Origin: Streptomyces sp. NA02950
GTDB taxonomy: Bacteria; Actinomycetota; Actinomycetes; Streptomycetales; Streptomycetaceae
Assembly: GCF_013364155.1 (NCBI RefSeq)
Contig: NZ_CP054916.1
Span: 8,152,001-8,216,000, forward strand
Length of the DNA: 64,000 bases
Direction: 5' to 3'
Under the pieces are notes generated by a model. That model saw nothing but the letters and a program-made list of their open reading frames with translations. It searched no databases and had not been told where the DNA came from. The translations under genes were made by a program, and so were the position numbers. This document shows, piece by piece, positions 10,517-18,907 of this stretch; the first letter of the stretch is position 1; every line of letters starts with the position of its first letter.

Positions 10517-10744
10517 GTCTTTCCCCCGTATCGCTCCGTCGCTACCAGGTGTGCCCACCCACCGGAGATCGTCGCACATCAGGTCCATGTTCCGGCTGGG
10601 GGTGGGCCGTCAGTACCCATGACGAAGCCCACCGCTGTGCGGTTGCGCTTCCGCTCCATCGGTGGCCTGAAAGGTAAGGCTGCACGCGGACGGTGCCGTC
10701 TCTGGATTCCCCGTCGGTGTGATGCATCGCTCAAATGGGCTTTC

Positions 10745-10772
10745 TTGCACTGTCCTAGCCTTCCCCTAACCT
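10745..10772 (+). promoter_or_regulatory. Candidate promoter of the carbonic anhydrase/SulP operon
   Basis: TTGCAC (10745-10750) and TAACCT (10767-10772) are 16 bases apart, a fair HrdB-type promoter, about 75 bases upstream of the carbonic anhydrase GTG. The surrounding 10700-10850 is locally AT-richer than the rest of the region. Confidence 0.4.
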
Positions 10773-10848
10773 TCGCCTATTGGTTGCCCTCATATGGTGC
10801 CGGTACGTGGCCGACTCGTCGGTCTGACCCCCAATCAGGGAGGTAATC

Positions 10849-11469
10849 GTGCAGGCATTGCTGGACCGTGCGCGTTCGCTGAGGCAGCGGGTGGATTTCG
10901 CGGGTACTGAATACAGGAAGCTGGCGGAGGGGCAGAATCCGGAGGCTTTGTTCATTACCTGCTCCGACTCGCGGGTGATACCCGCATTCATCATGGAGGC
11001 GCGTCCCGGGGAGATATTCGAGCTGCGGAACGCGGGGAATATCGTCCCCCCGCCCGGCGGGCACGGAGCATCGGGTGAGGCCGCCACCATTGAGTACGCG
11101 CTCCGGGTGCTGAACGTTCAGGACGTTGTTGTCTGCGGCCACTCGCACTGCGGGGCCATGGGCGCACTGCAAGCCGGGACCGATCTCTCGGATCTGCCGG
11201 GTGTGGACTCCTGGCTCGAGCTCGCCCGCCCCGGACTCGCCCCCTTGCTGGTACGGGACGCCGCGAAGGGCGGCGGGGACGGGCCGTCGCTGCCGGAGGT
11301 GGTCCAGCGCAATGTGGTCAACCAGCTGTCCGTGCTGGCGCAGTACCCGGCAGTGCGGGAACGGGTGGCGGCGGGGCGGCTGCGGCTGCACGGCTGGTAC
11401 TACGAGGTGGACACCGGCCGACTGTATGAGCTGGGCATTGACGGGCTGTTCCAGGAGCATGCCTCATGA
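10849..11469 (+). CDS. Beta-class carbonic anhydrase
   Basis: Interconverts CO2 and bicarbonate with a zinc ion. The 206 residues contain the beta-class ligands: Cys and Asp of ITCSDSRV (around residue 38) and the His and Cys of VVCGHSHCGAMGAL (around residue 97). RNAGNIVPP is also typical. The GTG start at 10849 follows GGGAGGTAATC. Its stop overlaps the start of a SulP transporter (ATGA), so the two are co-translated. This physical coupling of carbonic anhydrase and SulP suggests linked bicarbonate supply or pH control. Confidence 0.93.
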   Translation: MQALLDRARSLRQRVDFAGTEYRKLAEGQNPEALFITCSDSRVIPAFIMEARPGEIFELRNAGNIVPPPGGHGASGEAATIEYALRVLNVQDVVVCGHSHCGAMGALQAGTDLSDLPGVDSWLELARPGLAPLLVRDAAKGGGDGPSLPEVVQRNVVNQLSVLAQYPAVRERVAAGRLRLHGWYYEVDTGRLYELGIDGLFQEHAS

Positions 11470-13286
11470 GTGGCGCCCACGCCAGGCCCCGGCGAAAACC
11501 AGGGCGAGCCCCCAGCGGACCTCAGCCGGTCAAGGACACCGCGCACACCACCGCCCCCGCCGCTGACACTTCCACCGACGCGGCCCGTGCGGGCCGCGTC
11601 TCGGGGAAGGACGGTCAGGCGAAGGACGGTCGGGCGAAGAGCGGATGGGACCGGGGGAACCTGGCCACCGACTTCGCCGCGTCGCTGGTCGTGTTCCTCG
11701 TCGCCCTGCCGTTGTGCATCGGGGTGGCGGTGGCGTCCGGTGTCACGGCCGAGCTGGGCATCATCTCCGGGGTCATCGGCGGACTGGTCGTCGGCATGGC
11801 CCGGGGCAGCACCCTCCAGGTCAGCGGACCGGCGGCGGGTCTGGCGGCCCTGGTGGCCGAGACGGTGCTGGAGCATGGTGTGGCCATGCTCGGGATCATC
11901 GTTCTGGGCACCGGCATCCTTCAGATCAGCCTGGGCCTGGTCCGGCTGGGGCGGGTCTTCCAGGCCATCTCCCTGGCCGTGGTGCAGGGCATGCTCGCCG
12001 GTATCGGACTGCCGCTGATGTTCAGCCAGTCCTACCCCCTGGCCGACGCCAAGGCGCCCGGTACCCCGATCGAGAACGTGGCCGGTCTCCCCGGCCTGGT
12101 CGCGGACACCGTGCAGAATCCGCAGGCCCTCATCGCCGCGGGCCTCGGCATCGCGACCGTGGTGCTCAGCTTCGTCTGGAAGAACGCACCCGGAGCGGCC
12201 GGGAAGATACCGCCCGCCCTGGTGGCGGTGGGCGTCGGCATCGTCGTGACGAGCCTGCCGGGCGTGGAGGTGAAGACACTTCAGGTCGGTGACCTGCTGG
12301 GTTCCGTGCATCTGCCGGGGGCCGAGGAGTTCGCCGGGCTGGCGGATGTCGGGATCATCACCTCGATCCTGACCTTCACCGTCATCGCCTCCGCCGAGTC
12401 GCTGTTCACGGCCGCGGCCGTCGACCGGATGCACAGCGGTCCCCGCACCCGCTACAACGCCGAACTCATCGCCCAGGGCACCGGTAACACCGTGGCCGGA
12501 GTGCTCGGCGCCCTCCCCATCACCGCGGTGGTGGCCCGCAGTTCGGCCAATGTCCACGCCGGTGCGAAGACCAGGCTCTCGCGCACCCTGCACGGGCTGT
12601 GGCTGCTCGCCTTCGCGCTGTTGCTGCCGCAGGTCCTGGCTCTGATCCCGATTTCCGTACTGGCCGGAGTCCTGGTCCACAGCGGCTGGAAGCTCTTCGC
12701 TCCCGCGGAGTTCCCGAAGATGTGGCGCCAGGACCGGGGTGAGTTCGGTGTCATGACCCTCACCACGCTTGTCATCTTCGCCACCGCACTGCTCGAAGGT
12801 GTTCTGACCGGTCTGGCCGCGGGAATGATCCTCGCCGCCCTGCGCATGTCCCAAGCCGTCGTCACACACCACACCGAAGGTGACACCACGACCGTCACCC
12901 TCACCGGCAACGCCACTTTCCTCCGGCTTCCCCGTCTCATCGAGACCCTCGAGGCCGCCGGGGAAGCGGACACCCCACACCTTCGACTCGACCTCTCGGG
13001 CGCCACCCACCTCGACCACGCCTGCCACAGCCAGATCACCGAATTCGCGGAGCAGCAGCGGGCCAAGGGCACCCGGGTCGATCTGCTGATGCCGGGCCAG
13101 GTCCCCTCCACGGCGACCGCGCCCGCCGCACAAGCCCCTCCCGCCTCGGCCCCCACCGCGGAAGCGCCCACCGTCACCGGACCCACGGCGCGGTGGCTCG
13201 ACCTCGACGCCCACCCCACGGAGCGATCCGACTGGCAGGAATGGGAGGACGACCTCAGGTCCGCGACGGGGCGCACGCCCCGCTGA
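11466..13286 (+). CDS. SulP-family inorganic anion transporter with STAS domain
   Basis: A 606-residue membrane protein. A charged cytoplasmic N-terminal extension of about 55 residues precedes the SulP transmembrane core (starting DFAASLVVFLVALPLCIGVA, with the VSGPAAGLAALV substrate-site region). It ends in a STAS domain (LTGNATFLRLPRLIETLEAA ... LRLDLSGATHLDHACHSQIT) and an Ala/Pro-rich tail. SulP proteins carry sulfate, bicarbonate or other anions. Overlap with a beta carbonic anhydrase favours bicarbonate, and such pairs and fusions are known. Direction of transport cannot be read. The operon ends in a long hairpin shared with the convergent hydrolase gene. Confidence 0.92.
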   Translation: MSGAHARPRRKPGRAPSGPQPVKDTAHTTAPAADTSTDAARAGRVSGKDGQAKDGRAKSGWDRGNLATDFAASLVVFLVALPLCIGVAVASGVTAELGIISGVIGGLVVGMARGSTLQVSGPAAGLAALVAETVLEHGVAMLGIIVLGTGILQISLGLVRLGRVFQAISLAVVQGMLAGIGLPLMFSQSYPLADAKAPGTPIENVAGLPGLVADTVQNPQALIAAGLGIATVVLSFVWKNAPGAAGKIPPALVAVGVGIVVTSLPGVEVKTLQVGDLLGSVHLPGAEEFAGLADVGIITSILTFTVIASAESLFTAAAVDRMHSGPRTRYNAELIAQGTGNTVAGVLGALPITAVVARSSANVHAGAKTRLSRTLHGLWLLAFALLLPQVLALIPISVLAGVLVHSGWKLFAPAEFPKMWRQDRGEFGVMTLTTLVIFATALLEGVLTGLAAGMILAALRMSQAVVTHHTEGDTTTVTLTGNATFLRLPRLIETLEAAGEADTPHLRLDLSGATHLDHACHSQITEFAEQQRAKGTRVDLLMPGQVPSTATAPAAQAPPASAPTAEAPTVTGPTARWLDLDAHPTERSDWQEWEDDLRSATGRTPR

Positions 13287-13289
13287 TCT

Positions 13290-13353
13290 CCCGGCACCGC
13301 CCGCCGTCCCCGCCCCGACCCCCGCCGGGGCGGGCCCGGCGGAGGGTGCCGGG
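13290..13353. terminator. Long hairpin between convergent genes
   Basis: CCCGGCACC (13290-13298) pairs with GGTGCCGGG (13345-13353), and the interior GCCCCG/CGGGGC and CCCGCC/GGCGGG segments extend the fold. It lies between the convergent SulP and serine-hydrolase genes, 3 bases after the SulP stop. It is most simply a bidirectional intrinsic terminator, without a T-run as is common in Streptomyces. Confidence 0.6.
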
Positions 13354-13387
13354 ATGCCCCGCGGCCCGCCCTCCGGGGCTCCTGCGG

Positions 13388-14608
13388 CTACGGGTTGCCG
13401 AAGGCCGCGACCATGAGGTTCATCGCCACCTCGTTCATGTCATGGCCCTTGGCGTCGGTGGAATTGACGCTGTAGACCAGGGTGCGGGAGCCGCCGCGGG
13501 TGGCGGCGATGGCCGTGTTGTAGCCCCAGCGGCCGCCCGACTTGCCCCACACCTCGCGGCCGCCCAGCTTCTTCATGGCCAGTCCGACGGAGTACGCGGC
13601 CGGGGCGCCGCTGGTGCCGTCCTTCACCTTCGGCAGGGTGAACATCTCTTCCAGGAGCGGCCCGCGCACCACTCGGCCGGCGAACAGGGCTCGGGTGAAA
13701 CGCTCCAGGTCGGCCGTGGTCGAGATGATGTCCCCGGCCGCCCAGCCGTCCGTCGGCCCCCACACCGACACATCGCGCAGCCCGGTCGTGCCGTCGTCCA
13801 GCCGCATCCTCTGGTAACCGTGGTTGTGCGGGCCGCTGATGCGCGGGTCCGTCCCCGGGTACGAGGTGTCGCGCAGTCCGAGCGGGCGCAGTACCCGGCG
13901 GGCCACCTGGTGTTCGTACGTGTCGCCCGTGACCCGCTCGATCAGCAGCCCGGCGATGGTGTAGCCGATGTTGAGGTAGTGCTGCTCGGTACCCGGCGCG
14001 AACTCGCGCTTCTTCGCCGTCGCCGAGCGGACCATCTCCTCCGGGCGGTAAATCCGGAAGCGGTCGGCGTACCACTCCTCGACGGTGTCCCCGGGGACGT
14101 CGGCGGCCGGGATGCCATGGGTGTGATTGAGCAACTGCCGGACCGTGACCTGCCCGTACGAGGCCGGGATCAGCTCGGGCAGATACGAGCGGGCGGTACG
14201 GTCCAGATCGAGCCGGCCCTCGGCGGCCAGTTGCAGGGCGACCGCCGCCGTGAACACCTTGGTGACGGAACCGGCGCGGAAACGGGCGTCCGGATCGGCC
14301 GGGCGGTGGCTCTTCAGATCGTGCACACCCGCACTGCCCCGCCACACACCCTCGGTGCCTCCGACCCGTACCAGCGCGGCCGTGGTGTCCGCCGTCGGGA
14401 GGCCCGCGATGGCATCCTCCAGGGCGGACTTCGAGGGCGCTGCCGGGGCCGACGGCGAAGCAGGGGTCGAGGCCGCGGGGGAGGGGACGGCGCCGGCCGC
14501 CGCCGTCGCGTCGGCCGCAAGGGCCGCCGGGCCCGCCACGACGCTCAGTACGAGCGCCGCGGCCGGCAGGGTGCGGGAGGTGGTCTTCTCGAACGGTGTG
14601 CCGCGCAT
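13388..14608 (-). CDS. Secreted beta-lactamase-family serine hydrolase (D-Ala-D-Ala carboxypeptidase-like)
   Basis: An exported 406-residue class C beta-lactamase/DD-peptidase homologue. The N-terminal signal (SRTLPAAALVLSVVAGPAALA) is followed by an Ala/Pro/Ser linker. The catalytic domain carries Ser-x-x-Lys in AGSVTKVFTAA, Tyr-x-Asn in QHYLNIGYTIAGLL and the third element in WGKSGGRWGYN. All catalytic elements are intact. Such proteins in streptomycetes usually trim or sense cell-wall peptides rather than confer resistance. ATG at 14608 has GGAG six bases upstream; ATG at 14626 is an alternative adding six residues. It is transcribed alone, towards the SulP terminator. Confidence 0.88.
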   Translation of the reverse strand: MRGTPFEKTTSRTLPAAALVLSVVAGPAALAADATAAAGAVPSPAASTPASPSAPAAPSKSALEDAIAGLPTADTTAALVRVGGTEGVWRGSAGVHDLKSHRPADPDARFRAGSVTKVFTAAVALQLAAEGRLDLDRTARSYLPELIPASYGQVTVRQLLNHTHGIPAADVPGDTVEEWYADRFRIYRPEEMVRSATAKKREFAPGTEQHYLNIGYTIAGLLIERVTGDTYEHQVARRVLRPLGLRDTSYPGTDPRISGPHNHGYQRMRLDDGTTGLRDVSVWGPTDGWAAGDIISTTADLERFTRALFAGRVVRGPLLEEMFTLPKVKDGTSGAPAAYSVGLAMKKLGGREVWGKSGGRWGYNTAIAATRGGSRTLVYSVNSTDAKGHDMNEVAMNLMVAAFGNP

Positions 14609-14704
14609 GGTCAACTCCATGGACATGAGCCGGTGTTGTCGATGGCTCCCATCCTGCTGACCGGCGACGATGCGCGGATCGCCCGCGCAGCCGGTCTTCC
14701 CGCG

Positions 14705-15424
14705 TCAGTTCCTCGCCGACGCGGGGGAGGAACCGGGACCGGGGGCTCCCCCGGGCGGGGGAGCTCCCGCCGACCCCGCCGCGACCAGCCCCGTCTCGTA
14801 CGCGCAGATCACCGCCTGGATCCGGTCCCGCAGCCCCAGCTTGGCGAGCACATTGCCGACATGGGTCTTGACCGTGTGATCGCTGACCGTCAGCTCCGTG
14901 GCGATCTCGGCGTTCGACAGGCCTCGTGCGAGCAACAGCAGGGTCTCCCGCTCCCGACCGGTCAGCACCTCCAGCCGGGGGTCGGGTCGGCGCGGCCGGA
15001 CGGCCGACCGGGTGTACTGCTCCACCAGGCGCCGGGCCACGGACGGCGCGAGCAGCGAGTCGCCGCGGGCCACCACCCGTACCGCATGGACCAGGTCGTG
15101 ACGGCGTACGTCCTTCAGCAGAAAGCCACTCGCGCCCGCGTGCAGCGCCTCGTACACATACTCGTCGGAGTCGAAGGTCGTCAGCATCACCGTCCGGCAG
15201 GCGCTGTCCGCGCTGATCGTGCGGCAGGCGTCGATGCCGTCCACGCGTGGCATCCGGATGTCCAGCAGCGCCACATCGGGCGAGTGCCGCCGCACCGCCT
15301 CGACCGCCTCGGCCCCGTCGCCCGCCTCCGCCACCACCTCGATGTCCGGCTGGACGTCCAGGATCATGGCGAAGCCGCTGCGCACCAGCTCCTGGTCGTC
15401 GGCCACCACCACACGGATCGTCAA
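14705..15424 (-). CDS. NarL/LuxR-type response regulator
   Basis: A 239-residue two-component response regulator. The receiver domain covers about residues 1-120 with VVADDQE acidic pocket, phospho-acceptor Asp in DVALLDIRMP, Thr in VMLTTF and Lys in FLLKDV. The C-terminal LuxR helix-turn-helix is at about 150-215 (LTGREREtLLLLARG, NAEIATELTVSDHTVKTHVG). It starts with TTG at 15424, overlapping the stop of the histidine kinase gene, so the two are a translationally coupled pair. Targets are unknown; the kinase and the mycothiol-type enzyme share its operon. Confidence 0.93.
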   Translation of the reverse strand: MTIRVVVADDQELVRSGFAMILDVQPDIEVVAEAGDGAEAVEAVRRHSPDVALLDIRMPRVDGIDACRTISADSACRTVMLTTFDSDEYVYEALHAGASGFLLKDVRRHDLVHAVRVVARGDSLLAPSVARRLVEQYTRSAVRPRRPDPRLEVLTGRERETLLLLARGLSNAEIATELTVSDHTVKTHVGNVLAKLGLRDRIQAVICAYETGLVAAGSAGAPPPGGAPGPGSSPASARN

Positions 15425-16629
15425 TGTGCCACCTCCGCCGCGGATGGTACGGGGGCCGATACCGGGGTGGCGGCGCGGGACGGTACGGGGATCCGCACCC
15501 GCACCTCGAAGCCCCGGCCGTCCGGGCCCGGCCCGGTCACCGCCGTACCGCCGTGCGCCGCCGCCCGCTCCCGCACACCGACCAGACCGTGGCCGCCACC
15601 CGGACCGGGCTGCGGCCCGCGCCCGTCGTCCGTCACCCGGATCTCCAACTCGTCTTCACCGTAGGCGAGATGGACCGCCACGGTGCGGGCGGCCGCGTGC
15701 TTGACCGTGTTCGTCAGCGCCTCCTGGACGATCCGGTACCCGGTCGCACCGGTCGCGTCCGGCAGTGGCCGTACCGCCCCCGTCGTCCGGTACACCACCT
15801 CGAGACCGCCGGCCCGTACCCGGTCCAGGAGATCGGGCAGTCCGGCGAGGTCGGGTTGCGGTTCACGCGGAGCGGCGGCGCCGCCGTCCGGCTCGTCGCC
15901 CGCGCGCAGTACCCCGAGCATCCGGCGCAGTTCCGCCATGGCGCCCCGGCCCGTTTCGGAGATCGCGTCGAAGGCGGCCTCCGCCCGCTCGGGGGCCGTG
16001 CGCACCGCCACCGGGCCGGCCTCCGCCTGCACGATCATCAGGCTCACCGCATGGGAGAGGATGTCATGCATCTCGCGTGCGATCCGGGCCCGTTCGCGGG
16101 CGGCGGCCTGCTCGGCCTCGATCCGGTTCGCCCGCCGGCGGGCGTCGGTGAGCCGCCCGAAGACATAGGCCGCCGCGAACACGAAGGCGGCGAAGGACAG
16201 TTCACGCGCCGACCGGGTGTTGAGCCACACCGACACCGGCACGGCCACCAGCATCAGTAGCCCGGTGGCCAGCCGTTTCCGCGGGGGCGACAGGGCGGCG
16301 ACGGTGTAGACGACCACGAGCCCGGGGTACGGCAGCGGCTGCCCGGGACCGTCCAGCGCCAGTTGGTACAGGGCGCCGGCCGCCACGATCGCCAGCAGGA
16401 CGGCGAGGGGTGCGCGCCGCCGCCAGACCAGGGGGAGCACCATGAGGGTGGTCAGCCCGTAGGCGGGCCAGGTCGCGGGTTCGAGCTCGGGCGCGCGTGG
16501 CACCACGAACGGCATCGTCATCGCCGCCTGGACCAGGAGCGCGATCCCGATGTCCAGCGCCAGGGGATTGGCCGCCCCCAGCGCCCGGCACCCCTCCCAC
16601 CAACGCCGCAGGTGTCGGCGGGGGCCCAT
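15421..16629 (-). CDS. Two-component sensor histidine kinase (HisKA_3 type)
   Basis: A 402-residue membrane kinase partner of the response regulator at 14705. The N-terminal half has several transmembrane helices (from GIALLVQAAMTMPFVVP to LSFAAFVFAAAYVFG) and no sizable extracellular loop, as in intramembrane-sensing kinases. The dimerisation box IAREMHDILSHAVSLMIVQA contains the phospho-accepting His, followed by a HATPase domain (QEALTNTVKHA, DDGRG, GHGLVGVRERA). ATG at 16629 overlaps the TAA of the preceding gene by one base, so the three-gene operon is tightly coupled. A longer upstream frame is rejected because it would run through that gene. Confidence 0.92.
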   Translation of the reverse strand: MGPRRHLRRWWEGCRALGAANPLALDIGIALLVQAAMTMPFVVPRAPELEPATWPAYGLTTLMVLPLVWRRRAPLAVLLAIVAAGALYQLALDGPGQPLPYPGLVVVYTVAALSPPRKRLATGLLMLVAVPVSVWLNTRSARELSFAAFVFAAAYVFGRLTDARRRANRIEAEQAAARERARIAREMHDILSHAVSLMIVQAEAGPVAVRTAPERAEAAFDAISETGRGAMAELRRMLGVLRAGDEPDGGAAAPREPQPDLAGLPDLLDRVRAGGLEVVYRTTGAVRPLPDATGATGYRIVQEALTNTVKHAAARTVAVHLAYGEDELEIRVTDDGRGPQPGPGGGHGLVGVRERAAAHGGTAVTGPGPDGRGFEVRVRIPVPSRAATPVSAPVPSAAEVAH

Positions 16630-17279
16630 TACGGTGTGCCGTCCCAGCGCCAGGTGGTGCGGCGGGGGTGGCCGGGCAGTTCGGCACGGCCGGTGGCCCA
16701 CAGCAGCGTGAGCCATGGGTCGGTGGTGGTGGGGGCGTCGCGGAACAGCCGGGCCAGTGCCCGTGTGCACAGATCGGCGGGCGGGTCCCAGACGAGCCCG
16801 AGACCCTCGGCCATGTCGTATGTGTGCACCAGGGTTTCCACGATGCCCATCGCGGCGAAGCCCGCGGGGTCCGCGTTGCCGAAGACGTGGTAGGCGCGGG
16901 TGTCCGGGGATGCCGACCGCACCATGGCCACCAGCAGCGCACCGCTCGCCTCGAGTACGCACAGCAGCCCGGCGGATCCGGCCGCGCGGTCGGCGTGGAT
17001 GGCGTTCGCCGGGCCCCCGGGGCGTCGTCTCTCCCATAGGAAGGGCACTTCGCCATCCAACGGCGGTGTGGCCGGGCCCAGTTGGGCGGCATAGGCGAAG
17101 AGGTCGTCGCTGAGGTGCTCGGCCGTCTCCCAGCAGTCCCAGTCCAGCGCCCCGGCCCTGCCGTCCCAGGCGGCCGGGGATGCCGTGCGCAGCACCTCCA
17201 CGGCGAGCCGTACGGCGAGGTCGAGGTCGTCCGCGGTGACGGGGGAGGGGCGGGGGCTGGTCTCTTCTGATCGAGGCAT
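16629..17279 (-). CDS. DinB/mycothiol-dependent maleylpyruvate-isomerase-fold protein
   Basis: A 216-residue protein of the DinB/MDMPI superfamily, recognised by the N-terminal helix bundle with WDGRAGALDWDCWETAEHLS and the later VETLVHTYDMAEGLGL. His and Asp in these helices correspond to the metal-binding positions (EHLSDDLFAYA, HTYDMA). Family members transfer or isomerise using mycothiol or act as uncharacterised metal proteins. ATG at 17279 is the first clear start after a low-complexity stretch. It is the first gene in an operon with the kinase and regulator downstream, so it may take part in the stress response they control. Confidence 0.75.
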   Translation of the reverse strand: MPRSEETSPRPSPVTADDLDLAVRLAVEVLRTASPAAWDGRAGALDWDCWETAEHLSDDLFAYAAQLGPATPPLDGEVPFLWERRRPGGPANAIHADRAAGSAGLLCVLEASGALLVAMVRSASPDTRAYHVFGNADPAGFAAMGIVETLVHTYDMAEGLGLVWDPPADLCTRALARLFRDAPTTTDPWLTLLWATGRAELPGHPRRTTWRWDGTP

Positions 17280-17417
17280 GGCGGGACCGTACCCCGGGTG
17301 CGGGAACCGCGCCCACGCAGTTTCCGCCCGGGGGCCCGGGGCCGCACGGTTTCCGCGCGGGGGCCCGGGGCTGCGACCTGGAAGCGCGCTGGATCCGGGC
17401 CCCGCCACTCCGCGCGC

Positions 17418-17918
17418 TCAGGACGCCCGGTGTTCCTCCTCCAGAGCCTCCTTGAGCCGCCGCAGGGTCTGCCGCATACCGCGCCGGTTGAACCCGGCCC
17501 GGTCGCGCACCCCCGAGACCACCGGGCTGATCCGCCGCATCAGCCATCCGCGCTGGTCGATCCAGGTTTCGGTGACCTGGGTGGCCCGGCCCTCGTCGAG
17601 CGGTTCGAAGCGGTAGCTCCAGACCGCGATACGCAGGCCCACCGCGCGTACGACGAAGGTGAAGCGCTCACCGGGATCGGCCGCGGTGACGGTGCACCGG
17701 GTCGACCACGGGCGCCGGTCGGAGCGGTTGTGGCCGGTGAACAGGGTGCCCGCGCGTATCTCCGCGGCGCCACCGCCGCCCTTGACCTCGCCCCCGGTGC
17801 ACTCGGGGCTCCAGCGGCCCATGTCCGCCACCCGGGTCACGGTGTCGTACACCGCCCGCGGTGGCACGGCGATCCGCAGGGTTTCGGACACCATGTCGTC
17901 CGTCGTCGCTCCTGTCAT
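17418..17918 (-). CDS. SRPBCC-family (polyketide cyclase/dehydrase-like) protein
   Basis: A 166-residue START/Bet v1-like (SRPBCC) domain protein. It shows the usual pattern of an N-terminal strand IAVPPRAVYDTVTRVADMGR, the WSPEC turn, GTLFTGHNRSDRRPWSTRC and a C-terminal amphipathic helix (RQTLRRLKEALEEE). Such proteins hold hydrophobic ligands, and no catalytic residue can be named. ATG at 17918 has GAGGAG six bases upstream; a GTG at 17963 is a weaker alternative. It is followed upstream by a 14-base tandem repeat and the diacylglycerol kinase gene, about 110 bases away. Confidence 0.8.
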   Translation of the reverse strand: MTGATTDDMVSETLRIAVPPRAVYDTVTRVADMGRWSPECTGGEVKGGGGAAEIRAGTLFTGHNRSDRRPWSTRCTVTAADPGERFTFVVRAVGLRIAVWSYRFEPLDEGRATQVTETWIDQRGWLMRRISPVVSGVRDRAGFNRRGMRQTLRRLKEALEEEHRAS

Positions 17919-17969
17919 CGGCCTCTCCTCATCGGCTCCTCCATCGGTGCTGCCGGTGGACACAACGGC

Positions 17970-18045
17970 TTCAGCACACCAGCTTCAGCACACCAGCTTC
18001 AGCACACCAGCTTCAGCACACCAGCTTCAGCACAACAGGTTCAGC
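17970..18045. repeat. 14-base tandem repeat overlapping a gene end
   Basis: TTCAGCACACCAGC is repeated four times perfectly (17970-18025), then once imperfectly (18026-18039, TTCAGCACAACAGG), then as a partial TTCAGC. The last copies overlap the stop codon and final codons (NLLC) of the kinase gene at 18027-18905. The array therefore looks like an expansion of the gene's own 3' end, by slippage, into the gap before the SRPBCC gene. Spacing is far too short and uniform for a CRISPR array. Confidence 0.9.
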
Positions 18046-18905
18046 GCCCCGGGCAACACCCGTGCCGTCACCGGCAGTTCGGCCTCCACCTCGCCGTCGG
18101 CGCCGTAGGGCAGCTCCCGGTCGGCCTCGATCCGCACCTCGCGCCCGTGCAGGATCTCCACCTCCGGCCGCCGGATGTGCCGTCCGGTCTTGAGTTCGTT
18201 CATCATGCTGAAGAACAGCAGCCGCGACGCGTGGTGGATGACCACCACGTCGAGCACGCCGTCGCGCACGGAGGCGCCGGGCGCGATCTGCCGGCCGAAG
18301 CCGTAGTAGCCGGAGTTGGCCGCCACCACGGTGTATCCGCTGCGTTCGTGCACGGTGCCGTCGATGGTGATGCGGTACCGGACGGGCCGCCAGGTGGTGA
18401 CCGCCCGCAGTCCGCCCACGTAGTACGAGGCGGCGCCGCCCAGGGCGCGGTAGGCGTCGGCGTGGCGGTTGGCCAGCGCGTCGACGCCCGCGTACACACT
18501 GCCCAGGGCCGCCATCCGCTGGTGAACGGCGGACTCGACCTCGATGGCGTCGGTCTTCACGGGTTCGGCGTGCAGCAGTACTTCGGCGAGGTCCGCCACG
18601 TTCTCGGGCAGCCCGAGCGCCCGGGCGAAGTCATTGCCGCGGCCCGCGGGCACGATGCCCGCGACGGCGTCGGTCCCGGCCAGGGCGCCGACGACCCGCC
18701 CCGCCAGCCCGTCGCCGCCCACACCGAGGACGACCCGGTCCCGTTCGGCCGCGCGCAGGGCCAGGTCCCGCGCATGGCCGAGACTGCGGCTGTACTCGAC
18801 TTCGAGCTCCGCGCCACCCTCGCGGAGGGCACGGGCCAGCGGGACCAGGGACTCGCTGCCCGAACTCCCCGAGGTGGGTTTGACGACGGCGGTGAAGTGG
18901 CGCAT
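18027..18905 (-). CDS. Diacylglycerol/lipid kinase (DAGK catalytic domain)
   Basis: A 292-residue soluble lipid kinase of the DgkB/YegS family that phosphorylates diacylglycerol or a related lipid with ATP. The catalytic domain shows VVLGVGGDGLAGRVVGALAG (GGDG nucleotide loop) and VPAGRGNDFARALGLP. The C-terminal lobe contains NSGYYGFGRQIAPGAS and YGADGEVE. It starts 2 bases after the stop of the flavoprotein gene upstream (18908-20506), which is alkyl-DHAP-synthase-like. With GlpD divergent nearby, this points to a glycerophospholipid or ether-lipid function. The 3' end runs into the 14-base tandem repeat. Confidence 0.9.
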   Translation of the reverse strand: MRHFTAVVKPTSGSSGSESLVPLARALREGGAELEVEYSRSLGHARDLALRAAERDRVVLGVGGDGLAGRVVGALAGTDAVAGIVPAGRGNDFARALGLPENVADLAEVLLHAEPVKTDAIEVESAVHQRMAALGSVYAGVDALANRHADAYRALGGAASYYVGGLRAVTTWRPVRYRITIDGTVHERSGYTVVAANSGYYGFGRQIAPGASVRDGVLDVVVIHHASRLLFFSMMNELKTGRHIRRPEVEILHGREVRIEADRELPYGADGEVEAELPVTARVLPGALNLLC

Positions 18906-18907
18906 GG

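Noticed and set aside
13388..14608. Antibiotic-resistance beta-lactamase
   Set aside because: Motifs fit the broad serine-hydrolase/DD-peptidase group; nothing specific to resistance-type beta-lactamases was seen.
15421..17547. Extended histidine kinase of about 708 residues
   Set aside because: The extra N-terminal part runs out of frame through the MDMPI-like gene and is Arg/Pro-rich; the kinase starts at 16629, overlapping the upstream stop by one base.
17970..18045. Possible CRISPR array
   Set aside because: The repeat unit is 14 bases, directly contiguous with no spacers, and there are no cas genes.
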